From assembly GCF_029168945.1 (NCBI RefSeq), contig NC_083603.1, forward strand, positions 51,532,406 to 51,596,405: a stretch of DNA of 64,000 nucleotides, written 5' to 3'. The notes under the pieces are model-generated. The model was given only the letters and a program-made list of their open reading frames with translations. It did no database searches and was not told where the DNA came from. Shown in pieces: positions 47,204-57,458 of the stretch; position 1 is the stretch's first letter, and each line of letters starts with the position of its first letter. The position numbers were made by a program, and so were the translations under genes. The DNA is from Cannabis sativa. Taxonomy: Eukaryota; Streptophyta; Magnoliopsida; Rosales; Cannabaceae.

Positions 47204-50200
47204 CTAGGAAGGGGAAAGGCCGTCTTTGGGACAGGCTTTGGTCAAATCTGTAAAGTCAACGCAGGTACGCCATGAGCCATTGGGCTTTGGCACAAGTACC
47301 GGATTGGCTAACCCGGTCGGGGTAAAATGACTCCGTATAAAGCCGCGAGCAAGGAGGCGGTCAACTTCTTCTTTCGCCGCTAGGTACCTCGCGGGGTCCA
47401 TTTTGCGGCGCTTTTGTCGGACACCTCGCACTTCGGGGTCAATGTTCAAGCGATGACACATGACCTGTGGAGATATCCCGACCATATCTGAATGTTTCCA
47501 GGCAAAAATATCAAGATTTTGTTTTAGAAAAGTCGTTAATTGTTCTCGCAATTGTTTATTTAATCTAGAACCAATTTTCAAAACCTTGTTATTGTCTATA
47601 GGATCTATAGGTACCTCGATTGTATCTTCCGCGGCTTGGGCTGCGGCCGTGTGATCAAGGATTCTCGGATCCAAGTCTGGTTTGTCTATATGCGGTACCT
47701 CTTCGATCCGAAGGACCTCCTGGCGAGGTGGTGGTGCGTCCAAAAGGTGGATAACGTTCACCGTCCTTTTTTCTGCGAGCTTTACAGCTGCGTTGTAACA
47801 TTCTCGAGAGTCAGATTGGACTCCCCTCACTGATCCTACTCCAGAAGGAGTGGGGAACTTCATTGTTAGATGATAGATCGAAGTTACGATCTTCATCTCC
47901 TTTAGAATAGGTCGTCCAATCACGGCGTTGTATGCCGAATATTGATCAATTACTGCGAAGTCGGCCATCGACTTGGCAGTTATCGGGGCAGTTCCCAAAG
48001 TGATTGGGAGTTTGATCATCCCTCTTATAGCTATGACATCTCCCGTGAAGCCATAGATGCTCGATGTCATGGGCCGCAAATCTTTTTCTTGTAGCCCCAT
48101 TTGTTTGAAAGCTTGGAAGTTCAGTAGATTTACCGAGCTTCCATTATCGACCAATATGCGATGGACGTTATCTCCACCTATATTGGCAATTATCACAAGT
48201 GCGTCAGAATGCGGGTGGTGGACCCATCTCGCATCGCTTTTCATGAAGACAATGTCCTCGCAGTCTCTCTTGAAGAGCTTCTCTGGCCGTTCCCCAAGAT
48301 TGTTCACATTGGTAAGCGGCTTTTCCTTGGCTTCTCTAGCATACCGTTCTTGGGATTTGCGAGAGTCGCCCGCGATGTGTGGTCCTCCGATTATAGTCAA
48401 AATATTGCGAGGTGCTCTAGAGCCACTCGCATTCTGATTTTCTCCTTTGTCATCCGCTCGGGGATGACTTTCCTCGTTTCTTCTATACTTGTCGAATTTT
48501 CCCCGTCTGATTAATTCTTCAATTTCGTCCTGCAAGACCCAACATTCAAGGGTAGTGTGACCGATATCCTTGTGGTACTTACAGAACTTCTTGGGGTCTC
48601 TTCGGTCGCGATTTCCCCTGATGGGGGGCGGCTTCTTGAAGACGCCGTTCCTTTCCTCAACCGCATAGATGTGGTCTCGAGGGACGGCGAGTTCAGTATA
48701 GTTGACGAAGCGAGGTCCTCCTTTTCTTTTGGGCGAGGATTCTTTTTTAGGAGGCGACTTGGCCAACTTCGGGCTCCGCGGTTTGCGTGGACTGCGTCTT
48801 CTGGGGCTTCGACCCCTGGAATTCTTTCCTCGCGGACTGCGGGATCGCGACCGCGGTATGGGTGATCGCCTCTTGTTCTTGCCCTTTTCCAATTCCGCCA
48901 GGGAGTTCTCGATTCTCTTATGTGGTTCGGCCATGGCGAAGAATTCTACCAAGGATTCTGGCCTTCGGGCCTGTAGCTCTTTCCAGAAGTCGGTTCTCGG
49001 CAGGACACCTGTTATTAACATGCAAACAAGCGAAGACTCGGGAGCCTTCTCAACTTTTGTTACCTCAGCGTTAAAACGCTTGAAATAATTCTGCAAAGAC
49101 TCACCAGATTCTTGCTTGATGTTCGCCAAAGTCGTATAGGGTGGCCTATACGTCATCGTGGCCTGGAAGTGTGTGAGAAATAGATCGACGAAGTTCTCCC
49201 ATGTCGATATCGATGCCTCTGGCAATTGGGTGAACCAATCATGGGCATTCTCTTCAAGCGTAGCCGCGAGAATGCGACATTTCGCGAGTTGCGGCACCTG
49301 GTCCACTTCCATTATGGTGTTAAATTTCTCTAGGTAGTCTAACGGGTTAGATGTACCTTTATACTTGAGGGATTCAGATAAACGGAATCCCTTTGGAAGT
49401 TGGGCCTGTCGCACTTCTGCGGTAAACGGCGAGGTGCCGTGCAGCTTGTATACGGGCTTACGCTGCTGTTCGAGCATTTTCAAAGCTTGCAGAAGCATAC
49501 TTTGATCGATTCCTCCTGTCGCAGGAGGTGGAGTTGCTACAACAGTGGGGCTCGCAGCCACTGCGGCAAGGTTTGAAGGGATGTTAATCCCTGTGGTCGC
49601 GATCGGCGCGATAGGCGGGTTGGCAACTGCGTTGACACCCTGATCGCCCATATGGAGATCATGGAGCGTCTCCGTGTTGCGCGGGCCGCGAGAGCGCGCC
49701 CTAAAGACTGCATTGAGATGATCACGCAGATCACCTCGGTGTACACGGTAGCGTCCTCCCTGCTGTGTTTGCACAGAGCCAGACCTCGTATATCTGCTTG
49801 GAGTGCGGTTATGCGAGGATGAAGAGGCTGATTCCGCGTCGTTATCTCGAAGATGACGACTGCGAGGGTTGCGGCGCTCGGGATCCTCGTCGGTTCGCGT
49901 GCTCTGGTTAGGCACCCTTGCATATTGGTCTCTCGACGTCGGGTGATTCAAATCCAAGATTTCAGGATCAGTTCTTCGCTCCCTGCGTACACGGTTAGTT
50001 TGACGTCGAGAAACTGTTACCTGAGGGTTTTCATTATGAACGGCAGGGACCCGAGGAGGGTGTCGAGCGCGACTCTGTCCATCTACCTCTGCTTGTAGTG
50101 CTCGCAGCTGATCCTGGATTGCAGCGTATTGATCAGTCGTGAGTTGGACCATTCCTTCGGACACGACCGCCGGGGTGACAGGGGGAAAGTGCATGGTTGC

Positions 50201-50392
50201 TGGCGGTGTGGACGTGCCTCCAGTTTGAGGACCAGTTGTTTCTGGAAACAGGTTGAGTGGTCTGATGTTGCTCCTCCCTACCCCGCCATTGATGACGTCT
50301 ACAGGTGGCACTCCGGTTCCAGGCAATGGTACGTTCATCGTTCCAATGTTGATGGATTCATTGTTAGCTCTGTTAGCGTGATTTCCAGCCAT
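47204..50392 (-). CDS. Tat-C gag, protease and N-terminal RT
   Basis: Start chosen at MAGNHANRANNESIN (50392), the first ATG whose frame lies wholly inside the element; the frame opens slightly upstream through the PBS. Gag capsid (KGTSNPLDYLEKFNTIMEV, WFTQLPEASISTWENF, FQATMTYRPPY) is followed by an RS-rich basic stretch (about 48860-48730, PRSRSRSPRGKNSRGRSP). A knuckle C-x2-H-x4-H-x4-C follows (FCKYHKDIGHTTLEC). Protease is next, with ILVDNGSSVNLL intact, then RT fingers (VRQKRRKMDPARY, NPVLVPKPNGSWRTCVD). The frame stops at 47204 because one extra base near 47219-47222 shifts it after ACPKD. It would otherwise be continuous with the frame at 47154. Confidence 0.9.
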   Translation of the reverse strand: MAGNHANRANNESINIGTMNVPLPGTGVPPVDVINGGVGRSNIRPLNLFPETTGPQTGGTSTPPATMHFPPVTPAVVSEGMVQLTTDQYAAIQDQLRALQAEVDGQSRARHPPRVPAVHNENPQVTVSRRQTNRVRRERRTDPEILDLNHPTSRDQYARVPNQSTRTDEDPERRNPRSRHLRDNDAESASSSSHNRTPSRYTRSGSVQTQQGGRYRVHRGDLRDHLNAVFRARSRGPRNTETLHDLHMGDQGVNAVANPPIAPIATTGINIPSNLAAVAASPTVVATPPPATGGIDQSMLLQALKMLEQQRKPVYKLHGTSPFTAEVRQAQLPKGFRLSESLKYKGTSNPLDYLEKFNTIMEVDQVPQLAKCRILAATLEENAHDWFTQLPEASISTWENFVDLFLTHFQATMTYRPPYTTLANIKQESGESLQNYFKRFNAEVTKVEKAPESSLVCMLITGVLPRTDFWKELQARRPESLVEFFAMAEPHKRIENSLAELEKGKNKRRSPIPRSRSRSPRGKNSRGRSPRRRSPRKPRSPKLAKSPPKKESSPKRKGGPRFVNYTELAVPRDHIYAVEERNGVFKKPPPIRGNRDRRDPKKFCKYHKDIGHTTLECWVLQDEIEELIRRGKFDKYRRNEESHPRADDKGENQNASGSRAPRNILTIIGGPHIAGDSRKSQERYAREAKEKPLTNVNNLGERPEKLFKRDCEDIVFMKSDARWVHHPHSDALVIIANIGGDNVHRILVDNGSSVNLLNFQAFKQMGLQEKDLRPMTSSIYGFTGDVIAIRGMIKLPITLGTAPITAKSMADFAVIDQYSAYNAVIGRPILKEMKIVTSIYHLTMKFPTPSGVGSVRGVQSDSRECYNAAVKLAEKRTVNVIHLLDAPPPRQEVLRIEEVPHIDKPDLDPRILDHTAAAQAAEDTIEVPIDPIDNNKVLKIGSRLNKQLREQLTTFLKQNLDIFAWKHSDMVGISPQVMCHRLNIDPEVRGVRQKRRKMDPARYLAAKEEVDRLLARGFIRSHFTPTGLANPVLVPKPNGSWRTCVDFTDLTKACPKDGLSPS

Positions 50393-50433
50393 GTTGAGTG
50401 ATGTTCTTTGAGGTAAATAAAACCTTACAATCG

Positions 50434-50451
50434 TTCCCACAGACGGCGCCA
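50434..50451 (-). promoter_or_regulatory. Tat-C primer-binding site
   Basis: The minus strand reads TGGCGCCGTCTGTGGGAA, two bases after the LTR end. The tRNA was not assigned. Confidence 0.75.
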
Positions 50452-50453
50452 AA

Positions 50454-51322
50454 TGTTGTTACTAGAATTTCACAACACCAAGAAGTGTAATTTAGTCGGT
50501 AAAAGATAGAATTATTTGAAAGATGATAAATGCGAGTATTCAACCTAAACCGGCGAGTACTCAAATAGGAATGCGAGAACAGACAACAAAGCTGGAAATA
50601 ATACAGAAGACAATGAAATATAGTGGTTCAGTCAGATTTTGTTCTGCTTAGTCCACTGTAGCAAGGGATTCGTAGGTGCATTTTCACGGTGGATCACCCC
50701 TTTATATACAAAGCAGGTGCCCAATCGGTTACATGAGGATCACATTTATTGTTAATCCATTATTTACACATTAAATTGTCATGATTAAACTCAGACAACG
50801 TTAACATTAATAAGTATATGACAGTTACTGAACTCATCAACGTATGCGTCCTTCGCATCTGCGAGTTGACCGTTCGTGTTCCGTCTGTTGAGTTCGTAGG
50901 GTCGCACGTACGTTTGGAACGTCTGCGTCCTTAGGTGATCGCTCGTTACAGACGTCGCATGCTGAAGTTGGTAACATCTGGGCATGCGAACTTACATTGG
51001 TCCGTTAGGGCTATTGGGTCATTGGGACCAAAACTGCATCATAGGGCATTGGCCTCTATACTTGCCGCGGAGGTATAGAGGGAGGCACTCGCACATGTTC
51101 TGACATATGCGAGTTAGGTCTACCCTGTATGATGAGGATTACGGTTATGCGGTATGAATTAAGTCGCATCCGCGATACCTCGCTGGTTTTATCCTGGGCG
51201 AGGTCTCGACTTCGAGAAGCCTCTCCTGGACATTTCAGCCTTCACTGGAAGTCTGGATACACATGTCCTTCAAAGAGGGGTCTGGTCTCGAGTTTCTAGG
51301 TGAGAGAAATCTCACTATAACA
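50454..51322 (-). repeat. Tat-C 5' LTR
   Basis: 869 bp; differs from 39811-40679 by one base in my reading. The minus-strand TATA (TGTATATAAAGG) is at 50701-50710, the likely gag-pol promoter. Confidence 0.95.
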
Positions 51323-51675
51323 CCTTCTATAGAATTTCGAAGCCTCCTTCATTGTTCTTCATCCAATTTGCCCATAGTGATAGAGTGTCATGCCCACACA
51401 TAGTAAGTCAAGTACTCAATCATAGTGTGAAGGACGGTGGTAACCAACCCGAAGGAGAAATGGAGATCTAGGCTCAGATCTTGATAATAATCTTTGACAA
51501 AAAGGAACAAGGGTTAGAGATTTGAGCGAAAGGAGTCATAATTTTCCTCTGCAATCAATGTAAGGTTTTCTAAACTCTTATGTGTTTAATTTCATTGTTT
51601 TAGAGATATTCATATTTAGGATGTTAATCAACATACTTGTTAGTAAATCTAGATCCTGTTAAAATATTCCCAACA
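51323..51675 (+). repeat. copia 3' LTR, right piece
   Basis: Resumes after Tat-C with the duplicated CCTTC and ends ATATTCCCAACA at 51675. The expected duplication of the copia element would be GTAAA (51676-51680), which cannot be verified without the 5' end. Confidence 0.7.
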
Positions 51676-52365
51676 GTAAAAAATCTAAATCTCACCAAAA
51701 AAATCAGATCCTGCTATTTTGCAAAAAAATAAAAAAAAAATAGCAACATACTCTTCAAAATATTTAAAAAATTATTGTCTAAAACACTTAACTATTATCG
51801 CAAATGTAGCGGGTTTCGTACGATCATTGTGCGTGAGTCGTGGTTTTAGTGGAATCTTTACCATCGTCGTCGTCCGTCGTGGTCGTAATGGGGGTTTTTT
51901 AAAAAAAAAAATAGAAAGAGAGAGCAGAGAGAGTTATTTTTTTTAAGATGCATTTATTAATATGAAGGGGGTAAAAAGGAGAAAGCAAGTCAAAATAGGC
52001 ATTATTTAGTATAAATTAGTTAAAAGTATAAAAATTGATAATGGTATATTTTCAAGTATATATAATAAAATTTTTCATTTTTAACAAGTTTGAGTATGTG
52101 TGTTGCTACGAGAGACTATAAACTATCAATTGTCAGGAGCCTTAATTTATGCTTTTATCCAATTTATTGAAGGAAAATTATATGGTCCCAAATTATAGGA
52201 CTATGTTAATAAATGTTCTTATTTTAAACTTGTAGCAAAATGTTCCTTTTAGATTTTTTTTTTATATATATTCTCTTTTGCCACATAAAAAAAATTAATA
52301 AAATTTTTTTTCGTATATTTTTTTAGAATTAGAAGCAAATTACTTAAAGTTTATGATATATCTAT
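51676..52365. other. AT-rich intergenic sequence
   Basis: Poly-A and poly-T runs and low-complexity sequence; I see no gene or element. Ends with ATATCTAT, the left target duplication of the hAT element. Confidence 0.5.
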
Positions 52366-52562
52366 TAGGGCTGAACATCGGGTGGGTTTACCGGGTTTCG
52401 GGTTGGCGGGTTTCGGGTTCACGGGTTTCGGGTTTGAAAAAATGAACCCAAACCCGGACCCGAATGTGCACAATTTGGTGGGTTGGCGGGTTTCGGGTTG
52501 GCGGGTTTGGGTTGGTCGGGTTTACTGGGTTGGCGGGTTGACCCGGTCAACTCGGTCAACTC
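52366..52562. repeat. hAT left terminal and subterminal repeats
   Basis: After the TIR come about a dozen copies of CGGGTTTCGGGTTGG-like or GGCGGGTT motifs, dense and GC-rich in an AT-rich surrounding. The mirror zone is 56838-57036. Such short clustered motifs are where hAT transposases usually bind. Confidence 0.8.
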
Positions 52563-52795
52563 TTTAAAAAAAATTAATTTTTTATTTATTTTTAATTTTT
52601 TTATTTATTAAATTAAGCATATATAAATATAACAATTTGTTTATATACTATTGAAGAAAAGATGCATTAATCAATCCAACCAACAAACAAACAACCTGTT
52701 CATCAAATCAAATCAAAGTTCATATTCATGTTCATGAATCATGATAAAAGTGAAAACTAAAATATTTTAAAATACATCCATATCCAATATCCATA

Positions 52796-52905
52796 TCTAA
52801 AGTCCATAAAATCTATAAAGTCCATAAAATGAAAATCTAAAGTCCATAAAGTCCATAGTAATGTCTCAATACTAAAAAATGCTTATAAATCCAAAGTCCA
52901 TATAA
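52796..52905. repeat. short direct repeats in hAT 3' region
   Basis: Five or so copies of AAAGTCCATA (CTAAAGTCCATAAAAT type) downstream of the transposase stop. No gene is seen in 52563-53099. Confidence 0.7.
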
Positions 52906-53099
52906 TGACTTGAAAGTTGTTGGGTGACTTGGCTTCGACTCCTCTCTTTTTCCATCAGGACATCATCTGTATTTCAAAATGGAAACACACGACAAGATTT
53001 AGCTAGCTTGAACAATGAAATCAACTTAAATATGTAGAAGATATGGGCAAATGATCAATCAATACTTATTAGTTATTATTTACTACTACTTACTAAGAT

Positions 53100-55499
53100 C
53101 TAAGTGAAGTTAGTTGACTGCATTGATGAAGTGGCAGTCGCTGAAGAAGTAGTGGCGGCGGTGTTAGTGGGAGTACTATCTGTAATTTTAATAACAAAAC
53201 TATTAGTATAAAATTTAATGACTTAATTTAATTTAATAATTATAATCTATATAAAATATAAAGTTAAAAATACTAGATAGTAGATATGATAGAGTATAAT
53301 CATACCAATGGCAAGGTCTTCCATTGTCGGTAGACTTTCTTCTTCCTCCTCATATTCACGAACAACTATAGGTTGATGTGATTGGCTCCACCAATTTTTC
53401 AGACATATCAAAGCTTCCACAGTTGTTGGATTCAATGAGCTCCTAAAAGGATCTAAAATACGCCCTCCAGTGGAGAAAGCCGCCTCAGAAGCAACAGTGG
53501 TAACTGGAACAGCTAAGACATCACGAGCAATTTTTGCCAAGGTTGGATATTTGGATGAATTTAGACACCACCATTTCAGTATATCAAAGCGGTCAGGTTG
53601 ACCCACTTTTATAGGTTCAACGTCATCAGAGATGAAATACTTATCTAATTCATCTTTTGACACTTCACCATATTGCTCGATCCTCTCTTGCAGAAACTCA
53701 ACATGCATGTCATCCGAAAGAAATGAATAAGAATCTGATGAGAATGTATTAGTATTATCAACACTAGTAATCTCTTCTTCACCTTGACTCGCTGGAACTG
53801 ATGATGGTTGTTGTAATTGCTCATACCCACCATACGCCTCAAACAAAGTTCTCAAACTTGTTTCAATCTTGTTCACCATCAAATTTGACGTGATTGGGTC
53901 ATGCAATTTACGGAAGCAATGGTGGAGATACTTCAACTTGTATCTTGGGTCAAGTACTAAGGCAATCAAGAGTGCCTCGTTACATTTATCAATGCTTCCC
54001 CAGTACTTATCATACTTCTCCTTCATGCTCTTAGCCATGCTCACTAATAATAGGTCTTCATTTTCTGCAAGTGACAACTTATACAACTGTTGTTGTATTC
54101 CACTAATCGTAATGAAGTACTTATTTGAAGTGACATATGTTGAGCCACTAAACTTCATAGTGATTTCGTGGAAAGCTCCCAAGAATCGCACAAAGACCTT
54201 TGCATTCTCCCAATCTGATTCAATAGGCGGCCCGTCCCTCTTGTTTCCATCTTTGTCAAACTCCTCAAAATAGGCCTTGTAGTTCAAATCTTTCAACCAA
54301 CTATTGAAGGCATCCTTGAATTTCAAAGCAGTATTAAGCATGAGAAAAGTAGAATTCCACCTTGTTGGGACATCTAATTTCAAGAGACCTTTGCATTCAA
54401 TTTTAGCCTTCTCAACATGCTCTTTAAATATTTTCAACCTGGCAGGAGAAGACCTCACATATCTCACGGCATTTCTTATAGCCGAAATTGAATGACTCTT
54501 TTCCTTTAGACCTTCCACAACAATCAAGTTGATGATGTGAGCACAACATCTCATGTGTAAAAATTTCCCATTTAATATGAGACCATCTGTCATTTGACCA
54601 TACTTCTGTCGCAAGCTCCGAATAGCAACATCATTCGAAGAAGCATTGTCAACTGTGATTGCAAATAATTTAGTAATGCCCCATGCATCTAAAGACTCAT
54701 GAATTTGTGCCGCGATTGTGTCTCCTCTGTGATCTTCAACTATACAAAATGTGATAATTCTTTTCTGATAGTTGAAATCATCATCAATCCAATGTGCCGT
54801 TATCACCATATAATTGAGATTTTGAATTGATGTCCATGTGTCAGTAGTGATGGACACCCTTTGACTCTTCAAAATATCCTTCAATTTCTCTTTTTCTTCA
54901 CAAAAACACTTGAGAACATCCCTTGCAATGGTGATTCTAGAAGGGATTTCAAATCTTGGTTGCAAGGTCCGAACAAATTCTTTGAAACCTTCCCCCTCGA
55001 TATGTCGGTAGGGCAACTCATCAGTCACAATATACTTTGCCAAGGCAACTCTACATGCTTCTTTGTTGAAAGCAACCGCAACTAAACTTTTTTCTCCTTC
55101 TTTAAGCGGCTCGAAACTTAGCACCTTCTGCTTATCCTCATCATTTCTAAAAGGGCTTTGCTTACAAGTTTTTCGAAAGTGGTTGTTTAAGTGACTCGTC
55201 CCGTTGCTAGTAGCACAATTGAACTCATTACCACAATAAATGCACATACACTTAGGAGCTTCATTGGGATCCTTAGGATTAACTTTTGGCAACTTTTCAA
55301 AGTGCTTCCAAACATGTGACGATTTTCTATTACTTTTTCCACTTCCACTACCACTAGGTTTAGCCTTAGGAGGCAAAGGAGGCTTTTTTCTATTTGTTGT
55401 TGCTTTCTTTGTTGTTTTCCTTTTCCTTGATTGATTCTCCTCCTCATTGGCAGATGGTGATGATCCAGATTCATTAACATTATCTTCTACTATATCAAC
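53100..55499 (-). CDS. hAT transposase, RICESLEEPER/DAYSLEEPER type
   Basis: Coding exons 55499-53306 and 53179-53100 on the minus strand; donor TTG|GTATG, acceptor AAATTACAG. They join in phase to a short Ser/Thr-rich tail ending at TAG (53100-53102). Start MVDIVEDNVNESGSS (55499) lies just after a possible leader-intron acceptor TTTTAACAG; an upstream in-frame ATG at 55589 is likely within that intron. Domains: a basic linker, a BED zinc finger (HVWKHFEKL ... CIYCGNEF ... HLNNHFRKTC), the RNase H-like catalytic core (SITTDTWTSIQNLNYMVITA, FAITVDNASSND, MRCCAHIINLIV), and the C-terminal hAT dimerisation region (FDILKWWCLNSSKYPTLAKI, VASEAAFSTGGRIL). About 757 residues, a normal length, with no stop or frameshift. 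Cuts and pastes the element. Confidence 0.9.
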
Positions 55500-55596
55500 C
55501 ATTTTTTCAAACCTGTTAAAATCAAACAAATAACAAAACGGTATATATTTAAAATATATAAATGGTAATCTAATTATCCAACCCATCAACGCAGTT

Positions 55597-55742
55597 AATC
55601 ACAGAACCTACTTCTCTATGGATGAATATTTAAAATATTCAAACTCTTCTAACATGCATATTCTACAATCACCGCAGTATAATTAATCACAGAACCTACT
55701 TCTCTATGAATGAATATTTAAGATATTCAAACTCCTCTAACA
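55597..55742. repeat. 58-bp direct duplication upstream of hAT transposase
   Basis: AATCACAGAACCTACTTCTC... occurs at 55597 and again at 55685 with about three differences. Non-coding, in the 5' region of the transposase. Confidence 0.75.
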
Positions 55743-56120
55743 ATTTATGAACAATTTTAATTTTTTAATACACTAACCTTGAAATGCAAAGTTTGGCAGC
55801 AAAAGAAACTTAGTGAAAGTGAGCGTGAGCGTCGAGCCTTCGAGCAAACCGGACTAATTCACTGTCATGTCACACATATTATACATTATACATATTAAAA
55901 AAAATTAAAATTAATAAAAAAAACAATAAATTAAAATAAAAGGACATTTTTTAGGCATTTTTTTACCCTCTAATTTTATAATTTATATCATTCACTTAAA
56001 ATGTGAGTTAATTACAATAAATTATAACTCACATACAAAAATGAGTGTGAAATTTAGGTACAGAATAAAATTAACTAAAGATTTAGAGATAAACTAAAGA
56101 TTTACATAATTAAAAATTAA

Positions 56121-56203
56121 CTAATGTTAGTAATTATTCAAATAAAAAAAAAAAACTAATGTTAGTAATTATTCAAATAAAAAAAAAAACTAATGTTAGT
56201 AAT
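56121..56203. repeat. three tandem copies of a ~35-bp unit
   Basis: CTAATGTTAGTAATTATTCA plus an A-rich tail, at 56121, 56157 and 56190, in the hAT 5' region. The nearby GC-rich stretch 56410-56650 (minus strand) with a GT donor near 56395 may be a non-coding first exon. Confidence 0.7.
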
Positions 56204-56837
56204 CTGTATTTTGTAATAGATACACATGTGAAATAAGAAAAAAAAAGTAAAGAATATATATTTAATTATTTATAACTCAAGTAATATATATATATATAAT
56301 AATATAATTATATAACTAAACTGAAATGAATTTGGATTTCAAAAAAAAACTGAAATGAATAGTGAATATATATTTATATATAACCTGAGATGAGACTCTG
56401 AGAGAGATTACCAGAGTTACAGCCGCTGTGCCAGGCGACGACGGAGTGGTGCGGCGGTGGGCGACTCGAACGGACGGACTCGTGGAGGAGTCACCGATCG
56501 TCGTCGATCCCTCCCCTGCGTCTTCGACTCGTCGTCGGTGGGTGGCGTGGGTGGTGAAGATCGTCGCTGGCTGGTGGTGGAGTGGAGTGGGTGAAAGTGA
56601 TGGCTGGCTGGTGGTGGTACTGGTGAGTCGGCTGGTGTGGGAAAATGGTGGCTGTGATATTTTCTTTGTAGGGTTTGTCACTTTGTCTATGTATGTAATG
56701 ATAATAATATATAATATATTAATATTTACTTTTTAGGATTTTTTTATTTATTTAATTATTAATTTAATATATATATATAAAAAGTTAAAAACAGTAATAA
56801 AAAAAATAAAAAAAAATATATAATATATTTATAAAGT

Positions 56838-57036
56838 GGGTTCACGGGTGGGTTCACGGGTTGAACCCGAAACCCGGTACCCCTAAAATCTCAACCCGCC
56901 AACCCACCCGAAGGGTACCGGGTTCAACCCAACCCACCCGAAATTTTAAAAAAAAAAATTTTTTGCGGGTTCACCGGTTCGGGTTCGGGCGGGTTGCTCG
57001 GGTTCGGGTTGAACCCGCTCAAAATGTTCAGCCCTA
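56838..57036. repeat. hAT right terminal and subterminal repeats
   Basis: Clusters of GGGTTCACGGG, AACCCGAAACCCGG and CGGGTTCGGGTT motifs, ending AAAATGTTCAGCCCTA at 57036, the complement of the left end. Confidence 0.8.
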
Positions 57037-57044
57037 ATATCTAT

Positions 57045-57453
57045 ATTAGTTTTGTTAGAATCTTTTTTATTTGAAAGTTATGTCGATTTTTTCAATTTCT
57101 TATGAGTTGTTGTGGATTGTTGGTATATAGATTTTGTTATACAATATATTTCTATTTTGTTGTATAGTATATTATTGTTCTTAGATCATATTTATTTTTT
57201 TTATTTTTCTATGTATAATAATGGTATATAATTTTGTTAGCATAATAGAAATATTTTAATGTATGTATATAATTTTATTAGCATGCAACATATATTTAAT
57301 TATTATTTTTATATGTTTTAATTGTATGATATATTTATTTTAAATAATATTTAATTAGTTTTTATTTTATTATATACAATGGTGATATATAATTTTATTG
57401 CTATGGTATATATATATATTTTAATCGTGGTATATAATTTGGTTAGTATAGTA
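57045..57453. other. AT-rich low-complexity sequence
   Basis: Repeated phrases such as GGTATATAATTTTATTAGCAT and TATATTTATTTTA; the same type resumes at 57960-58477. No coding signal. Confidence 0.5.
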
Positions 57454-57458
57454 TACAT

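Larger units (their letters stand above)
39811..51322 (-). mobile_element. Tat-C: young, nearly intact Ty3/gypsy Tat-lineage retrotransposon
   Basis: Two 869-bp LTRs (39811-40679 and 50454-51322) that I read as identical except one base (A at 39955 versus T at 50598), with a perfect duplication CCTTC (39806-39810 and 51323-51327). On the minus strand: 5' LTR, PBS, one gag-pro-RT frame, one RT-RNase H-aRNH-integrase frame, then an opposite-strand aORF, PPT, 3' LTR. A single extra base near 47220 separates the two pol frames. It is the youngest insertion in the nest. Confidence 0.95.
34744..51675 (+). mobile_element. old Ty1/copia element, 3' part (carries Tat-C in its 3' LTR)
   Basis: The 3' LTR starts TGTTGGGTTG at 38238, preceded by the purine-rich GTGCAAGTGAGAGTT, and ends ATTCCCAACA at 51675 once Tat-C is removed. 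The 7-bp ends TGTTGGG/CCCAACA are perfect inverted repeats. Upstream is a degenerate internal domain with traces of copia pol. The same element continues left of Tat-A (2220-2711); its 5' LTR is not in the window. Confidence 0.75.
52366..57036 (-). mobile_element. hAT transposon with intact transposase gene
   Basis: 4671 bp, ends TAGGGCTGAACAT on both strands, flanked by a perfect 8-bp duplication ATATCTAT (52358-52365 and 57037-57044). Subterminal zones at both ends are packed with CGGGTT/AACCCG repeats. The transposase lies on the minus strand with one coding intron. Ends, duplication and transposase all look functional, so it may be autonomous. Confidence 0.93.

Noticed and set aside
48557..49088. 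ORFs of about 100-128 codons on the plus strand
   Set aside because: Antisense shadows of the RS-rich part of Tat-C gag.
56316..56736. Overlapping ORFs on both strands (102 and 121 codons)
   Set aside because: GC-rich non-coding leader of the hAT element; no domain, low-complexity Thr/Ser/Pro or Val/Trp.
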